From: Niastella sp. OAS944
GTDB taxonomy: Bacteria > Bacteroidota > Bacteroidia > Chitinophagales > Chitinophagaceae
Assembly: GCA_024809215.1 (NCBI GenBank)
Contig: JANUBW010000002.1
Location: 1 to 64,000, forward strand
Direction: 5' to 3'
Length of the DNA: 64,000 nucleotides
The notes under the pieces were generated by a model, which saw only the letters and a list, made by a program, of their open reading frames with translations, was not told the DNA's origin and searched no databases. Of this stretch, positions 1-10,187 are shown in pieces. Both the position numbers and the translations under genes were made by a program. Within the stretch, counting starts at the first letter, position 1. The number at the start of each line of letters is the position of its first letter.

Positions 1-2718
1 TACAGAGATACACTCTCCAGCAGAGCCGGTTGTGATTCGATTATCAACCTCATCCTGACCGTAAATCCTGTATTAAGAGACACAACCAGGGCTACCATCT
101 GTACCAGTCAGCTGCCATATCGTTGGAATGGTATTAATATCAATGCTGCTGGCACATATACAGACACACTCACCAGCAGATCCGGTTGTGATTCTATTAC
201 TAACCTCATTCTGACGGTAAACACAATACTCAGAGATACAACCAGAACCACCATCTGTACCAATCAACTGCCATACACCTGGAATGGCATTAATATTACC
301 GCTGCTGGTACCTATAGAGATACACTCAATAGCAGAGCTGGTTGCGATTCGATTACCAACCTCATCGTCACCGTAAACAGCGTACTCAGAGACACCACAA
401 GGACTACCATTTGTACAAACCAATTACCATACACATGGAACGGCAACACTATCAATACCGCCGGCACTTATAGCGACACGCTCAGAAGCACCAGTGGTTG
501 CGATTCTATTACCAACTTAATTCTGACCGTAAACAGTGTCCTCAGAGATACAACCAGAACAACCATCTGTACCAACCAACTTCCATTCAATTGGAATGGC
601 AATTCTATCACTGCCGCCGGTACTTATAGCGACACGCTCAGAAGCACCAGTGGTTGCGATTCTATTACCAACTTAATTCTGACCGTAAACAGTGTCCTTA
701 GAGATACAACCAAAACAACCATCTGTACAAATCAACTTCCATTCAATTGGAATGGCAGCACTATCAATACCGCGGGTACTTATAGCGACACACTCAGAAG
801 TATCGCAGGTTGCGACTCTATTACCAACTTAATCCTGACCGTAAACAGCGTACTCAGAGATACCACCAGAACGACCATTTGTACAAATCAACTTCCATTC
901 AATTGGAATGGCAATAACATTACTATAGCCGGAGCATATAGCGACACACTCAGAAGTATAGCCGGTTGTGACTCTATTACCAACTTAATACTAACCGTAA
1001 ACAGTGTCCTCAGAGATACAACCAGAACCACCATCTGTACCAACCAACTTCCATTCAATTGGAATGGCAATAACATTACTGTAGCCGGAGCATATAGTGA
1101 CACACTCAGAAGTATCACAGGTTGTGACTCTATTACCAACTTAATTCTGACCGTAAACACCGTACTCAGAGACACCACCAGAACCACCATCTGTACCAAT
1201 CAGCTGCCATACACCTGGAATGGTATTAATATCAATGCCGCTGGCACATACAGAGATACACTCACCAGCAGAGCCGGTTGTGATTCGATTACCAACCTCA
1301 TCCTCACCGTAAACAGCGTACTCAGAGACACCGCCAGAACTACCATTTGTACAAACCAATTACCATACACATGGAACGGCAACACTATCAATACCGCCGG
1401 CACTTATAGCGACACGCTCAGAAGCACTAGTGGTTGCGATTCTATTACCAACTTAATCCTGACCGTAAACAGCGTACTCAGAGACACCACCAGAACTACC
1501 ATTTGTACAAACCAATTACCATACACATGGAACGGCAACACTATCAATACCGCCGGCACTTATAGCGACACGCTCAGAAGCACCAGTGGTTGCGATTCAA
1601 TTACCAACTTAATCCTGAACGTAAACAGCGTACTTAGAGACACCACAAGAATAACCATCTGCACCAACCAACTGCCATACAATTGGAATGGCAGCACTAT
1701 CAATGCCGCTGGCACTTATAGCGACACACTCAGAAGTATCGCAGGTTGTGACTCTATTACTAACCTAATACTGACCATAAACAGCGTTCTCAGAGATACT
1801 ACACTTACTACCATCTGCACCAACCAACTGCCATACACCTGGAATGGCAATACAATTAACGCCGCTGGCTCGTATAGCGACACACTCAGAAGTATCGCAG
1901 GGTGCGATTCTATTACCAATTTAATCCTGACTGTAAACAGTGTTCTAAGAGATACTACATGGACAACCATCTGTACTAACCAACTGCCATATAATTGGAA
2001 TGGCAGCACAATCAATGCCGCTGGCACTTATAGCGACACACTCAGAAGTATCGCAGGTTGTGACTCTATTAACAACTTAGTTCTGACCGCAAACAGCGTA
2101 CTCAGAGACACCACCAGGACAACCATCTGTACCAACCAACTGCCATACATCTGGAATGGTAATACAATTAACGCCGCTGGCACTTATAGCGACACACTCA
2201 GAAGTATCGCAGGTTGTGACTCTATTACCAACTTAATTCTGACCGTAAACAGCATCCTCAGAGATACCACCAGAACGACCATTTGTACCAATCAACTGCC
2301 ATACAATTGGAACGGCAACACTATCACCGCCGCCGGCTCCTATAGAGATACGCTCACCAGCACCAGCGGTTGCGACTCTATCATCACACTTGTACTAAAC
2401 GTAACCCCAACATTTAATACCAGTGAAACAGTAACCTTATGCCCAACTCAATTGCCTTATACCTGGAACAGTTCTCAATACAACGCCCCTGGCACTTACA
2501 AGGATACTCTCATCAGTTCGGCCGGATGCGACTCTATTATAACATTAACCCTTACCATAAAACCATCGACTTCTGTAACAGAAAATATTTCAACCTGCCA
2601 AACCTCTTATAAACTACCAAACGGCATTATTGCAACGTCAAGCGGAACATACAGATCTACCTTTACCAACCAGGCTGGTTGCGATAGTATCATTATCACC
2701 AACCTGATATTGCAAGCT
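1..2718 (+). repeat. Tandem 156-bp (52-codon) repeats inside the adhesin gene
   Basis: Units begin at 73, 229, 385, 541, 697, 853, 1009, 1165, 1321, 1477, 1633, 1789, 1945, 2101, 2257 and 2413, each exactly 156 bp apart. A diverged copy runs from about 2569 to 2718 and a partial copy occupies 1-72. No indels break the period. Some units are nearly identical at DNA level (385, 1321 and 1477), which points to recent recombination or conversion. The last two copies are the most divergent, as expected at an array edge. Confidence 0.95.
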
Positions 2719-3759
2719 TCTCCAAAGCTGGTTGTAAACAATCCGGCCCAGGCCTGTGGTCAATTAACACTCGATCTTACCGCTCAGGTTATAACCGCAG
2801 GTAGTGAACCCAATCTTACCCTGTCTTATTTCACCGACGCTGCCGCAACCAGGCCGATCCCTGATCCCAAAAACATAACCACCGGCGGAACCTATTATAT
2901 TAAAGCAACAAACGCTGCGGGCTGCGAAACCATTAAACCAGTTACAGTTCAGTTTAACCAGTTGCCAACGGCCTCTATTGCAGGTAACGATGTTTGTCCG
3001 GGTGCAAAAGCCAGGCTAACAGTAACCTTCAACGGTAGAGCGCCATTTGCCCTCACGTATACCAATGGTACAACCAGTCAAACAAGTGTGGGTATAACTA
3101 CATCAATTTACCAAATTGATGTATCGCCCACAATAAAAACAACCTATACTATAACAAGTGTATCTGATGCTTTCTGTACAAACAATGCAGTGAATGCATC
3201 TGCAACTGTCAACATGATTCAGTCGCAACCATCGATCAGATATAGCGAAGTGATAACATCTGTAAACGTAGCAACACCATTAAAGGCAAGATCCCTGGGC
3301 AATAATTACGCGTATAAGTGGACACCAGGAACCGGTCTAAATAAGAACGACGTAGCAAACCCTGTATTCAATTATGGCCAGCGGATGGATTACCTCATCT
3401 ACATAACTGATGCTGGCGGATGTTTGATCGTAGATACCCAAACCGTAAAAGTAATTGCCAGAACACAGGTAAATGAACCGCCAAACTTATGGGTACCAAC
3501 CGCCTGGTCGCCTCATAACAAAGACGGACATAACGATCTCCTCTATCCGTTTACAGTCAATATTGTTGAATTAAAGTATTTCAGGGTATTTAACCGTTGG
3601 GGCGAACTGGTATTCGAAACTAACGTATTAGGAAAAGGATGGGATGGAATTTACAAAGGCGTTCCGCAGGTAATGGACACATACACCTGGACGGTAGAAG
3701 CCGTTGGCAATGACGGAACCGTATTCAAAAAAGCAGGTAATGCAATGCTATTACGATAA
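1..3759 (+). CDS. Giant repeat adhesin with type B T9SS sorting domain (5' partial)
   Basis: The reading frame is open from the first base, so the start and signal peptide lie outside the window; 1252 residues are visible. Residues 1 to about 905 are 52-residue repeats, each carrying a QLPYxWNG motif, an AAGTYxDTL motif and a GCDSI motif. Two cysteines per repeat, in TICTN and GCDSI, could form disulfides. Ig/PKD-like segments follow. The last 90 residues (about 1160-1252: NLWVPTAWSPHNKDGHND, FNRWGELVFET, GWDGIYKG) match the gliding-motility-associated CHU_C / type B C-terminal signal of the type IX secretion system. The protein is therefore predicted to be exported and held on the surface. 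A PorP/SprF gene follows 11 bp downstream, as is usual for type B substrates. The ligand is unknown. The family call is strong; the role in adhesion or gliding is inferred. Confidence 0.9.
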   Translation, partial: YRDTLSSRAGCDSIINLILTVNPVLRDTTRATICTSQLPYRWNGININAAGTYTDTLTSRSGCDSITNLILTVNTILRDTTRTTICTNQLPYTWNGINITAAGTYRDTLNSRAGCDSITNLIVTVNSVLRDTTRTTICTNQLPYTWNGNTINTAGTYSDTLRSTSGCDSITNLILTVNSVLRDTTRTTICTNQLPFNWNGNSITAAGTYSDTLRSTSGCDSITNLILTVNSVLRDTTKTTICTNQLPFNWNGSTINTAGTYSDTLRSIAGCDSITNLILTVNSVLRDTTRTTICTNQLPFNWNGNNITIAGAYSDTLRSIAGCDSITNLILTVNSVLRDTTRTTICTNQLPFNWNGNNITVAGAYSDTLRSITGCDSITNLILTVNTVLRDTTRTTICTNQLPYTWNGININAAGTYRDTLTSRAGCDSITNLILTVNSVLRDTARTTICTNQLPYTWNGNTINTAGTYSDTLRSTSGCDSITNLILTVNSVLRDTTRTTICTNQLPYTWNGNTINTAGTYSDTLRSTSGCDSITNLILNVNSVLRDTTRITICTNQLPYNWNGSTINAAGTYSDTLRSIAGCDSITNLILTINSVLRDTTLTTICTNQLPYTWNGNTINAAGSYSDTLRSIAGCDSITNLILTVNSVLRDTTWTTICTNQLPYNWNGSTINAAGTYSDTLRSIAGCDSINNLVLTANSVLRDTTRTTICTNQLPYIWNGNTINAAGTYSDTLRSIAGCDSITNLILTVNSILRDTTRTTICTNQLPYNWNGNTITAAGSYRDTLTSTSGCDSIITLVLNVTPTFNTSETVTLCPTQLPYTWNSSQYNAPGTYKDTLISSAGCDSIITLTLTIKPSTSVTENISTCQTSYKLPNGIIATSSGTYRSTFTNQAGCDSIIITNLILQASPKLVVNNPAQACGQLTLDLTAQVITAGSEPNLTLSYFTDAAATRPIPDPKNITTGGTYYIKATNAAGCETIKPVTVQFNQLPTASIAGNDVCPGAKARLTVTFNGRAPFALTYTNGTTSQTSVGITTSIYQIDVSPTIKTTYTITSVSDAFCTNNAVNASATVNMIQSQPSIRYSEVITSVNVATPLKARSLGNNYAYKWTPGTGLNKNDVANPVFNYGQRMDYLIYITDAGGCLIVDTQTVKVIARTQVNEPPNLWVPTAWSPHNKDGHNDLLYPFTVNIVELKYFRVFNRWGELVFETNVLGKGWDGIYKGVPQVMDTYTWTVEAVGNDGTVFKKAGNAMLLR

Positions 3760-3770
3760 AAAATTGCGTT

Positions 3771-4781
3771 ATGAAACACAAATTCATTTGTAAAGCGATA
3801 TTTTGGTTATTATTTCCCGGGGCTGCATTTGCCCAGGACCCGAGCTTTTCTCAATTCTTCTCTTCTCCGTTAAATATTAATCCAGGCCTCACCGCCAATA
3901 TCAATAGCAAATGGCGAATGGTCTCCAATTTCCGCAACCAATGGATTGGTCCTGCAAGTCCATATGCAACCGGCACCGTTTCTTACGATAGCAAGGTCAT
4001 GAAAGATAAATTACCTGAAACAAGCGTACTCGGGTTAGGCGGCATGCTGATGTACGATTATGCCATGTCGGGCATTCATAAAAGCGTGTATGGGTCATTA
4101 AATGTTTCGTATAATATAACTTTATCAGATGACAACGGCGATCATCGCCTGGGAATAGGAGTGGGGGGCATAGTGGCCAGCAAACGAATAGAGTTCCACC
4201 GGCTTATATACCCCGAACAATTTGCAGGAAATGGTTTTGATACCAATTTACCCTCAGGAGAAGCTGCTTTATCAAACATGAAACCTTATATTTCTTCCAG
4301 CGCAGGTATCACATATAGCTATACGAACGACAGAAGCAATTTCGATATGGGCATTGCCGCATTTCATTTGAACCGGCCAAAACAAACCGTGCTCGATGAC
4401 CCGAATAAACATCTTGCCATGAGAAAAGTGGTGCACGCGAATTTTGAAACATACATCAACGACGCCGTGCTGCTAAATACCAACGGCATTTATCAGGAAC
4501 AATCAAAAGCCAGTTACTTTTCAGTAGGGGCCGCATTAGGAGTCTTTTTGAGTGAAACAGGAGAAGACCAGGTTCTTTACGCAGGGGTTTGGTACTGGTC
4601 AAAAAATGCCATTATTCCATATATTGGACTTAAGTGGAAAAACATGCAATTCGGTTTAACCTATGATGTAACCATTTCAAAACTCAGCGAGGCAGAACAA
4701 AAACCAAAATCTTTTGAATTGTCATTTATTTTACGGGGCGACGATCATAAAGATGGGGTGATCTGGTGCCCCTGGAAATAA
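3771..4781 (+). CDS. PorP/SprF family type IX secretion membrane protein
   Basis: 336 residues. An N-terminal signal peptide ends near FPGAAFAQ and is followed by the family hallmark DPSFSQFFSSPLNINPGLTA. The rest is a beta-rich pattern of alternating aromatic residues, as in an outer-membrane barrel, ending in a typical terminal strand. PorP/SprF proteins act in the outer membrane. They are usually encoded next to large type B T9SS substrates, where they help secrete and anchor that partner. Here the gene follows the adhesin by 11 bp, so the two are probably cotranscribed. The partnership with this adhesin is inferred from position. Confidence 0.9.
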   Translation: MKHKFICKAIFWLLFPGAAFAQDPSFSQFFSSPLNINPGLTANINSKWRMVSNFRNQWIGPASPYATGTVSYDSKVMKDKLPETSVLGLGGMLMYDYAMSGIHKSVYGSLNVSYNITLSDDNGDHRLGIGVGGIVASKRIEFHRLIYPEQFAGNGFDTNLPSGEAALSNMKPYISSSAGITYSYTNDRSNFDMGIAAFHLNRPKQTVLDDPNKHLAMRKVVHANFETYINDAVLLNTNGIYQEQSKASYFSVGAALGVFLSETGEDQVLYAGVWYWSKNAIIPYIGLKWKNMQFGLTYDVTISKLSEAEQKPKSFELSFILRGDDHKDGVIWCPWK

Positions 4782-5022
4782 CGCTCCCATACAGAATACA
4801 TAATTCATTTTTTAAATAAATAGGCTATCCCTCCCCATTTTTTTGCCACCCAACGCTATTTACCCCTCTTTCGTATACTTTGTGGCTGAATTATGCCGTT
4901 AACAATAAGGCTGTTATAATGTTAATTTAGGCAGTCACATCGTGTATTTATGGCGTTCAGCAGTTATTTTTGCAACAACATTGCCTTGCAGACTGAATGA
5001 AACCCCCAAACCAATTCGTCCA

Positions 5023-8000
5023 ATGAAAAGCAAGACGCGAAAGAGGCTCGTTCGTTTTCTGTTGATACCTGTTATTGTCCTGGTTTTGTTGATAGGTGTA
5101 GCATTTACAATTTTGCTCACCCAGCAACAGCGCCTGGTTAAACTGGCTATTAAAGAGATAAATAAAAAGCTCCCCGGTACTATTTCCATCGACGGCAGCA
5201 ACATCTCATTTGAAAATTTTCCATATATCTCCATCCGGTTGAACAATGTGCATTTTTATGCAACCAAAAGCACACAGGAAAAACCTTTGTTTGCAGCGGA
5301 AAAATTGTTTGCGGGCTTTAGTTTACCCGATATTCTGAAACAGAATTACAATGTAAAGGTGATCGGTGTAAAAAATGGTCACCTCGATATGGTACAGGAG
5401 AACAATGGGCAGTTGAATATCGTTGAGGCCAGTCGCATAGCCCCCGATACAACAGCTAAAACAGATACTGCTGAAACAGCACTGAAGCTGGATATTAAAA
5501 AGATCGTGTTAAAGAATCTGGCCGTGTCTTATCTTGATAAGCAAAGCGGTCATCAGGTGGTTACAAAGATCGAGCGCATTCAATCTTCAGTACAACACGA
5601 TAGCTTGAAAATAGGCGCCAGCCTTACCGGTAAACTGCTGGTTGATTATACCAGTCCCGGCAATACCACACTTTTCCGCCAAAAACACCTTGAAACGGAT
5701 CTTGCGCTTACCTATGAAAAAGCCAGTGAACTACTCACCGTTAACAAAGGAAAATTAAAGGTAGAAGAGGCCGAGTTCAATATTACGGGTAATGCCAGCC
5801 TGAAAAAAGACAACAATACAGTTGATATTAAATTCGCGGGCGACAAACCCGACCTGCAACAATTGATCGCATTTGTTCCTGAATCCGCAGCAAAGGAGTT
5901 GAAACGTTTCCGTTATGATGGCCATGTGAACTTTGATGGTTCAATAAAAGGCAGTCTTGCGAATGGACAAATGCCAAGGATCGACGTACATTTTGGCTGC
6001 GCCAATGCCTGGTTGCATAATTCCGAAACTAACAAACGGCTCGATTCGCTGGCGTTTAAAGGTTATTTTACCAATGGCGATGGCAAAAGCAATAAAACGT
6101 CCGAACTGCACCTGCTGGGCATGCATGCCCGCCCCGGTACCGGGATTTTCGATGGCAATTTCGTGATGCGCAATTTCGACAACCCGAAAATACTTATGCA
6201 GGTGAACTCCAAACTGGAGCTGGAGTTTATCAGCGCTTTCCTTGGGATAAAAGACCTGCAACGTCTTACGGGACAGATCAGTCTTAAAATGAATTTTAAA
6301 GAACTGGTTGATATCAGTATGCCCGAGCAATCGATGCACAAACTTACCGAAGGTATACAAAGCGAACTGTCGGTGCGTAACCTTACTTTCCGCATTCCGA
6401 ATTATCCATACAACGTAGAACGACTGAACCTGCATGCAGATATGAAGAACGGTTTTGTGAAGCTCGATTCCCTGGTATGTAATATCGGTCAGTCTGATTT
6501 TTATATAGATGGCTCACTGAGCGACTTACCCGCCATCTTCCATCATCAAAGTAAACCGGTAATAGCCAGGGTGAACGCACGCAGCCGGAAAATGGTATTG
6601 CGGGAATTGCTGGATATCGATACCGCCAAGAACCGGAAAGGGAAAGAAGAAATTTATGGCTTCACTATTGGCGCATCGCTTGAGACTTCGGTAAATGAGC
6701 TTTTAAATCCCAAGCCTTTACCTAAAGGCATTATAAAGATCGAACACCTCAATGCCTCGTTTAAAAGATATCCGCACGCATTTAAAGAATTTGGCGCCGA
6801 ACTTACTATAGCCGATACCATGTTGCGTTTGAAAAATTTTGGTGGTCATATTGATAGCTCCGACATTTTATTCAGCGGCCGTGTAAACAACTACGCTTTG
6901 TGGTTTGATAAAGTAAAGCGGGGAAGAACAGAGATCGCATTTGATCTTAAATCAACCCGGTTGGCTATGAGTGATCTGTTGGGTCGCAAAAGCAAAAAAA
7001 TGGTACCCAAGGCCTGGCACGATGAGGTGGCTACGAACTTGTGGCTACGTTCAAAAACACAATTGCGGTACGATAGCGTATGGAAGTTCGCCAATGTAAA
7101 AATTGCCAATATTTCGGGTAAACTGGCAAAACATGCGCTTGAGCTCGATAGTATAAAAGGTAATGTGAAATTCAATGGCGCCAATTTTATAAAGATCGAT
7201 ACGCTTACCGGAAAAATTGGCCGCAGCGATTTCGATCTCAACATGCGTTTATATACCGGTACCGACACCGTACGGAAAAAGAAAGAGAATTACCTGCGTT
7301 TCTCATCACGTTTTCTTGATGTTGATCAGTTGACGAATTATAAATTCACCGAAGAAGAACCGGCAACCGATGTGGCCAGTGCGCCAGGAACAACACCTGC
7401 TGCACCCGTAAAAACAGTATCAAACTCGGCGCATGCAAAAGCATTCAATATTTTCCAGGTGCCCTTTCTTGACTTTAACGCATCGGTAAATATTGGTAAG
7501 GTTAAATACCGTCGCTTGTGGTTGAAGAATCTTAATACCAATGTGCGCATGCTTGAAACACATCATCTGTACCTCGATACATTGCATGTAGAAATGGCTG
7601 GTGGCGCTTTTGACGCAAGAGCGCATTTTAATGGCGCCGACCCTGAAAAAATATATTTGAGGACCCGTATAAAAGCGAACAATATCGATCTGCAAAAACT
7701 ATTATTGAAGCTTGATTATTATGGCCAGGATTATGTGATCAATAAGAATATAAAGGGACGCCTTACCGGACAAATTAAATGTTATATGCGCGTGCACCCC
7801 GATCTTACGCCTATGCTCGATCAGTCAAAGGCGGAGTTGGATGTAAACATCTACCATGGGGAGTTGATCAACTTTGCGCCTATGGCTGCTATGGGAGCAT
7901 ATTTTAAAGACAAGAACATGAATATTGTGCGGTTCGATACCCTGCACAATGTGTTTACCTTTAAGGATAATACCCTTAACATTCCCACAATGAACATCAA

Positions 8001-8262
8001 CTCTTCCTTAGGTTTTCTGGAGTTTTCGGGTACACAGTCGCTCGATATGAAGATGGCTTACTATGTGCGTATACCGCTAAAAATGGTAACCCAGGTTGGC
8101 TGGCGGGCAATGTTCGGCAAAAAGAAAGAAGAAGTTGACCCAGATCAAATTGATGCTATTGAATACCGCGACAAGGATAAAAAGATCCGGTTTATGAACC
8201 TTACCATCACGGGTACACCCGATGATTTTAAAGTGAAATTAGGTAAACCGAAAAAAGCATAA
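5023..8262 (+). CDS. AsmA-like envelope protein
   Basis: 1079 residues from the ATG at 5023. The frame extends upstream to a GTG at 4942, but the ATG places an MKSKTRKR start directly before a single transmembrane helix (about residues 10-32, LLIPVIVLVLLIGVAF). The remainder is a long repetitive beta-strand domain with alternating hydrophobic residues. The C-terminal region (LNVNIYHGELINFAPM, then a SLGFLEFSGTQSLDM stretch) resembles the AsmA C-terminal region. AsmA/TamB-type proteins are inner-membrane anchored, face the periplasm and are linked to lipid transport and outer-membrane homeostasis. The family assignment rests on architecture and is good; the specific function here is unknown. 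Confidence 0.75.
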   Translation: MKSKTRKRLVRFLLIPVIVLVLLIGVAFTILLTQQQRLVKLAIKEINKKLPGTISIDGSNISFENFPYISIRLNNVHFYATKSTQEKPLFAAEKLFAGFSLPDILKQNYNVKVIGVKNGHLDMVQENNGQLNIVEASRIAPDTTAKTDTAETALKLDIKKIVLKNLAVSYLDKQSGHQVVTKIERIQSSVQHDSLKIGASLTGKLLVDYTSPGNTTLFRQKHLETDLALTYEKASELLTVNKGKLKVEEAEFNITGNASLKKDNNTVDIKFAGDKPDLQQLIAFVPESAAKELKRFRYDGHVNFDGSIKGSLANGQMPRIDVHFGCANAWLHNSETNKRLDSLAFKGYFTNGDGKSNKTSELHLLGMHARPGTGIFDGNFVMRNFDNPKILMQVNSKLELEFISAFLGIKDLQRLTGQISLKMNFKELVDISMPEQSMHKLTEGIQSELSVRNLTFRIPNYPYNVERLNLHADMKNGFVKLDSLVCNIGQSDFYIDGSLSDLPAIFHHQSKPVIARVNARSRKMVLRELLDIDTAKNRKGKEEIYGFTIGASLETSVNELLNPKPLPKGIIKIEHLNASFKRYPHAFKEFGAELTIADTMLRLKNFGGHIDSSDILFSGRVNNYALWFDKVKRGRTEIAFDLKSTRLAMSDLLGRKSKKMVPKAWHDEVATNLWLRSKTQLRYDSVWKFANVKIANISGKLAKHALELDSIKGNVKFNGANFIKIDTLTGKIGRSDFDLNMRLYTGTDTVRKKKENYLRFSSRFLDVDQLTNYKFTEEEPATDVASAPGTTPAAPVKTVSNSAHAKAFNIFQVPFLDFNASVNIGKVKYRRLWLKNLNTNVRMLETHHLYLDTLHVEMAGGAFDARAHFNGADPEKIYLRTRIKANNIDLQKLLLKLDYYGQDYVINKNIKGRLTGQIKCYMRVHPDLTPMLDQSKAELDVNIYHGELINFAPMAAMGAYFKDKNMNIVRFDTLHNVFTFKDNTLNIPTMNINSSLGFLEFSGTQSLDMKMAYYVRIPLKMVTQVGWRAMFGKKKEEVDPDQIDAIEYRDKDKKIRFMNLTITGTPDDFKVKLGKPKKA

Positions 8263-8263
8263 C

Positions 8264-8291
8264 AAAACAGGGGGTAACCGCCCCCTGTTTT
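8264..8291. terminator. Bidirectional terminator between convergent genes
   Basis: An 11-bp perfect stem (AAAACAGGGGG at 8264-8274, CCCCCTGTTTT at 8281-8291) with a 6-nt loop is flanked by A and T runs on both sides. It can stop transcription from both converging genes. It touches the stop codon of the minus-strand LRR gene at 8291-8293. Confidence 0.9.
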
Positions 8292-10018
8292 TATTTCCAA
8301 ACTATTTCAGTATTTGGAAAAGCCGCGTTAACTCTTTCTTCTATTTCCGGCGAAAACTTGTTATACCGCACATCGAGGTATGTAAGCTTTTTAAGCTCAT
8401 AGAACGTTTCTGGTAGCGATGGAAGATGATTGAATGAAAGATCGAGATACCGCAAATGCGTCAGTTTATTAATGTCTGCCAGGTCTTCCCATTTCATTCC
8501 CGGACTTGTAATGATCGAGAATTTGCCTTTACCTTCGTCAATTTTATTTTCCTGCATCCATTGTATTTGTTTCTTCCAATCCTCATCATTCTGCTCCTCT
8601 GCCATTTCTATCCAGGTGTCTAGCATATCCTGAATAAAGCGCTCGCTTTCTTCCTTGTTGCGGTCTATTTCCAAATGCTCAAGGGTAGAAAGTTCAAATA
8701 ACCTGTTTTTCCAGCTATGGAACTTGCGGCTGATCACCAGTTTTTTGAGATTAGGAAAACGCCTGAAATCAGGGAACACCGGCGATTGCGTACGTCCATC
8801 CGTCCATATAAACGATTCCAGCGTTTGCACGTTCTCCAAAGTCACCGGCAATTCTTTTATTAAGTTCGCCCTGAAATCGAAGTGTTTCAGATTTTTCAGT
8901 TTTGTTATAACTTCAGGGAATACAGCAACGTTATCTTTATCATTATAGCATTGATACATGATAAGCTCTTCCAGCTTCTCAAGTTTTGCCAAACTTTCCG
9001 GCAGCGGGGTTGAAACATAATTGATCTTTAATACCTGCAATTCACTCAACGCACCAATTGCTTCTGGAAATGCGCTCAGGTGATGATTTGAGCTCAGGAT
9101 CAAAACGCGTAGCTTTTTAAGTTTGCCAATGGCCTCGTCGATTGTCTCTATGCTGCAGTCTGACAAATTAAGCTCTTCCAGATTTTCCAGTTCACCAATA
9201 ATGGCTGGTATTTCTGTAATGATATTTATTGAAAGGTTAAGTTTTTTCAGCTTCTTTAATCTGGCAAGGGAAGCAGGGAACGCTTTAAGTTTTTTATCAC
9301 TCCAATCCAATTCCTCCACCGCATCAATATTACCACTAGTGATCCGTTCCAGTTCTTCTTCATACTGTTTCCGCAGCGGTTTTACACCTTCTTTAAATGG
9401 CGACAGGCCCTGTTTTACCACCTCAATAAAATTCCAGACATTAAATTCGCCCTTATCATCCAATACAGCAGGCACCACCACTTCCTCCAATACCTCATTG
9501 GTATAGTCGTACTCAAAAAAATCATTATGGTCGCTATATACATTTATTAGAATGGCGCCCTCGGGTTTAATGGCAGAATGATGGTCAGAGTTCAAGACAT
9601 AAGGAACATAAGTAGTGCCTTCAACGGTTATAGTGCCATCGTTATAATAACCATAATAAGCATATTTAACATGTGCATCACCGGTAATGAACATAGTATC
9701 ATCACCACTGTACAGCACTTCGCAATGTATACTACCCAAAACCAGTAGGTGCGGACTGTAATCACCCATGCCAACCACGCCGCTAACAGAAAGGTTGCCG
9801 TTTATCATAACCAGCATATCGCTAACATCCTGATCGCTGTTCAATTCCTTAAGAAATGTTCTTACCGCATCCTGGTCAAGATTTCCATCAATAGTGGTAT
9901 CGCCATCAAAAAACAAAATGGCGTCATAGGAGCAACTGCCAATAATATCGTAGGGGCTCATATCAAATCGCTGGCTGATCTCTTCCTGGCTTAATAGCTT
10001 GGGGTCTAATAATTTCAT
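8291..10018 (-). CDS. Leucine-rich-repeat protein with N-terminal beta-solenoid-like domain
   Basis: 575 residues with no signal peptide, so probably cytoplasmic. Residues 1 to about 200 form a beta-rich region with repeated short strands (VSGVVGMGDYSPHLLVLGS, then GDAHVKYAYYGYYNDGTI), reminiscent of a small parallel beta-helix. From about residue 225 there are leucine-rich repeats of the bacterial LxxLxxLxLSxNxLxxIP type (LKKLKKLNLSINIITEIP, LKKLRVLILSSNHHL), ending with a final repeat run (LTHLRYLDLSFNHLPSLP). LRRs usually bind proteins; no catalytic motif was seen. The gene is monocistronic and shares the terminator at 8264-8291. Its function is not known. Confidence 0.8.
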   Translation of the reverse strand: MKLLDPKLLSQEEISQRFDMSPYDIIGSCSYDAILFFDGDTTIDGNLDQDAVRTFLKELNSDQDVSDMLVMINGNLSVSGVVGMGDYSPHLLVLGSIHCEVLYSGDDTMFITGDAHVKYAYYGYYNDGTITVEGTTYVPYVLNSDHHSAIKPEGAILINVYSDHNDFFEYDYTNEVLEEVVVPAVLDDKGEFNVWNFIEVVKQGLSPFKEGVKPLRKQYEEELERITSGNIDAVEELDWSDKKLKAFPASLARLKKLKKLNLSINIITEIPAIIGELENLEELNLSDCSIETIDEAIGKLKKLRVLILSSNHHLSAFPEAIGALSELQVLKINYVSTPLPESLAKLEKLEELIMYQCYNDKDNVAVFPEVITKLKNLKHFDFRANLIKELPVTLENVQTLESFIWTDGRTQSPVFPDFRRFPNLKKLVISRKFHSWKNRLFELSTLEHLEIDRNKEESERFIQDMLDTWIEMAEEQNDEDWKKQIQWMQENKIDEGKGKFSIITSPGMKWEDLADINKLTHLRYLDLSFNHLPSLPETFYELKKLTYLDVRYNKFSPEIEERVNAAFPNTEIVWK

Positions 10019-10109
10019 TAAGATAATAGTTAATATTAATTGATCCGGGTTTTGATTAATACAGAACGGGTATTTATCAATAATCGTGCAAATTGCTCAA
10101 AAAACATAA

Positions 10110-10147
10110 AAGGTGAGCTGTTCACCAACTGGCGAACAACCCACCTT
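10110..10147 (-). terminator. Rho-independent terminator of the TlpA-like gene
   Basis: On the minus strand a 17-bp stem closes with three G-U wobbles and a 4-nt loop, followed by a T-rich run (complement of about 10095-10109). The wobbles become A-C mismatches on the plus strand, which fixes the orientation to the gene at 10188-11582. Confidence 0.8.
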
Positions 10148-10187
10148 AAAAATCAGAACACGGACAAAACGAATTATAGGGTTCGGC

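Noticed and set aside
73-2027. Long minus-strand open frames inside the adhesin repeats
   Set aside because: The 156-bp unit is a multiple of three, so any stop-free antisense frame in one unit repeats in all. They have no domain and are shadows of the adhesin frame.
4842-4882. Possible promoter (TTTG, then TATACTTTG) before the AsmA-like gene
   Set aside because: The -7 element is off by one base and the spacing of about 30 bp is too long for the Bacteroidota consensus.
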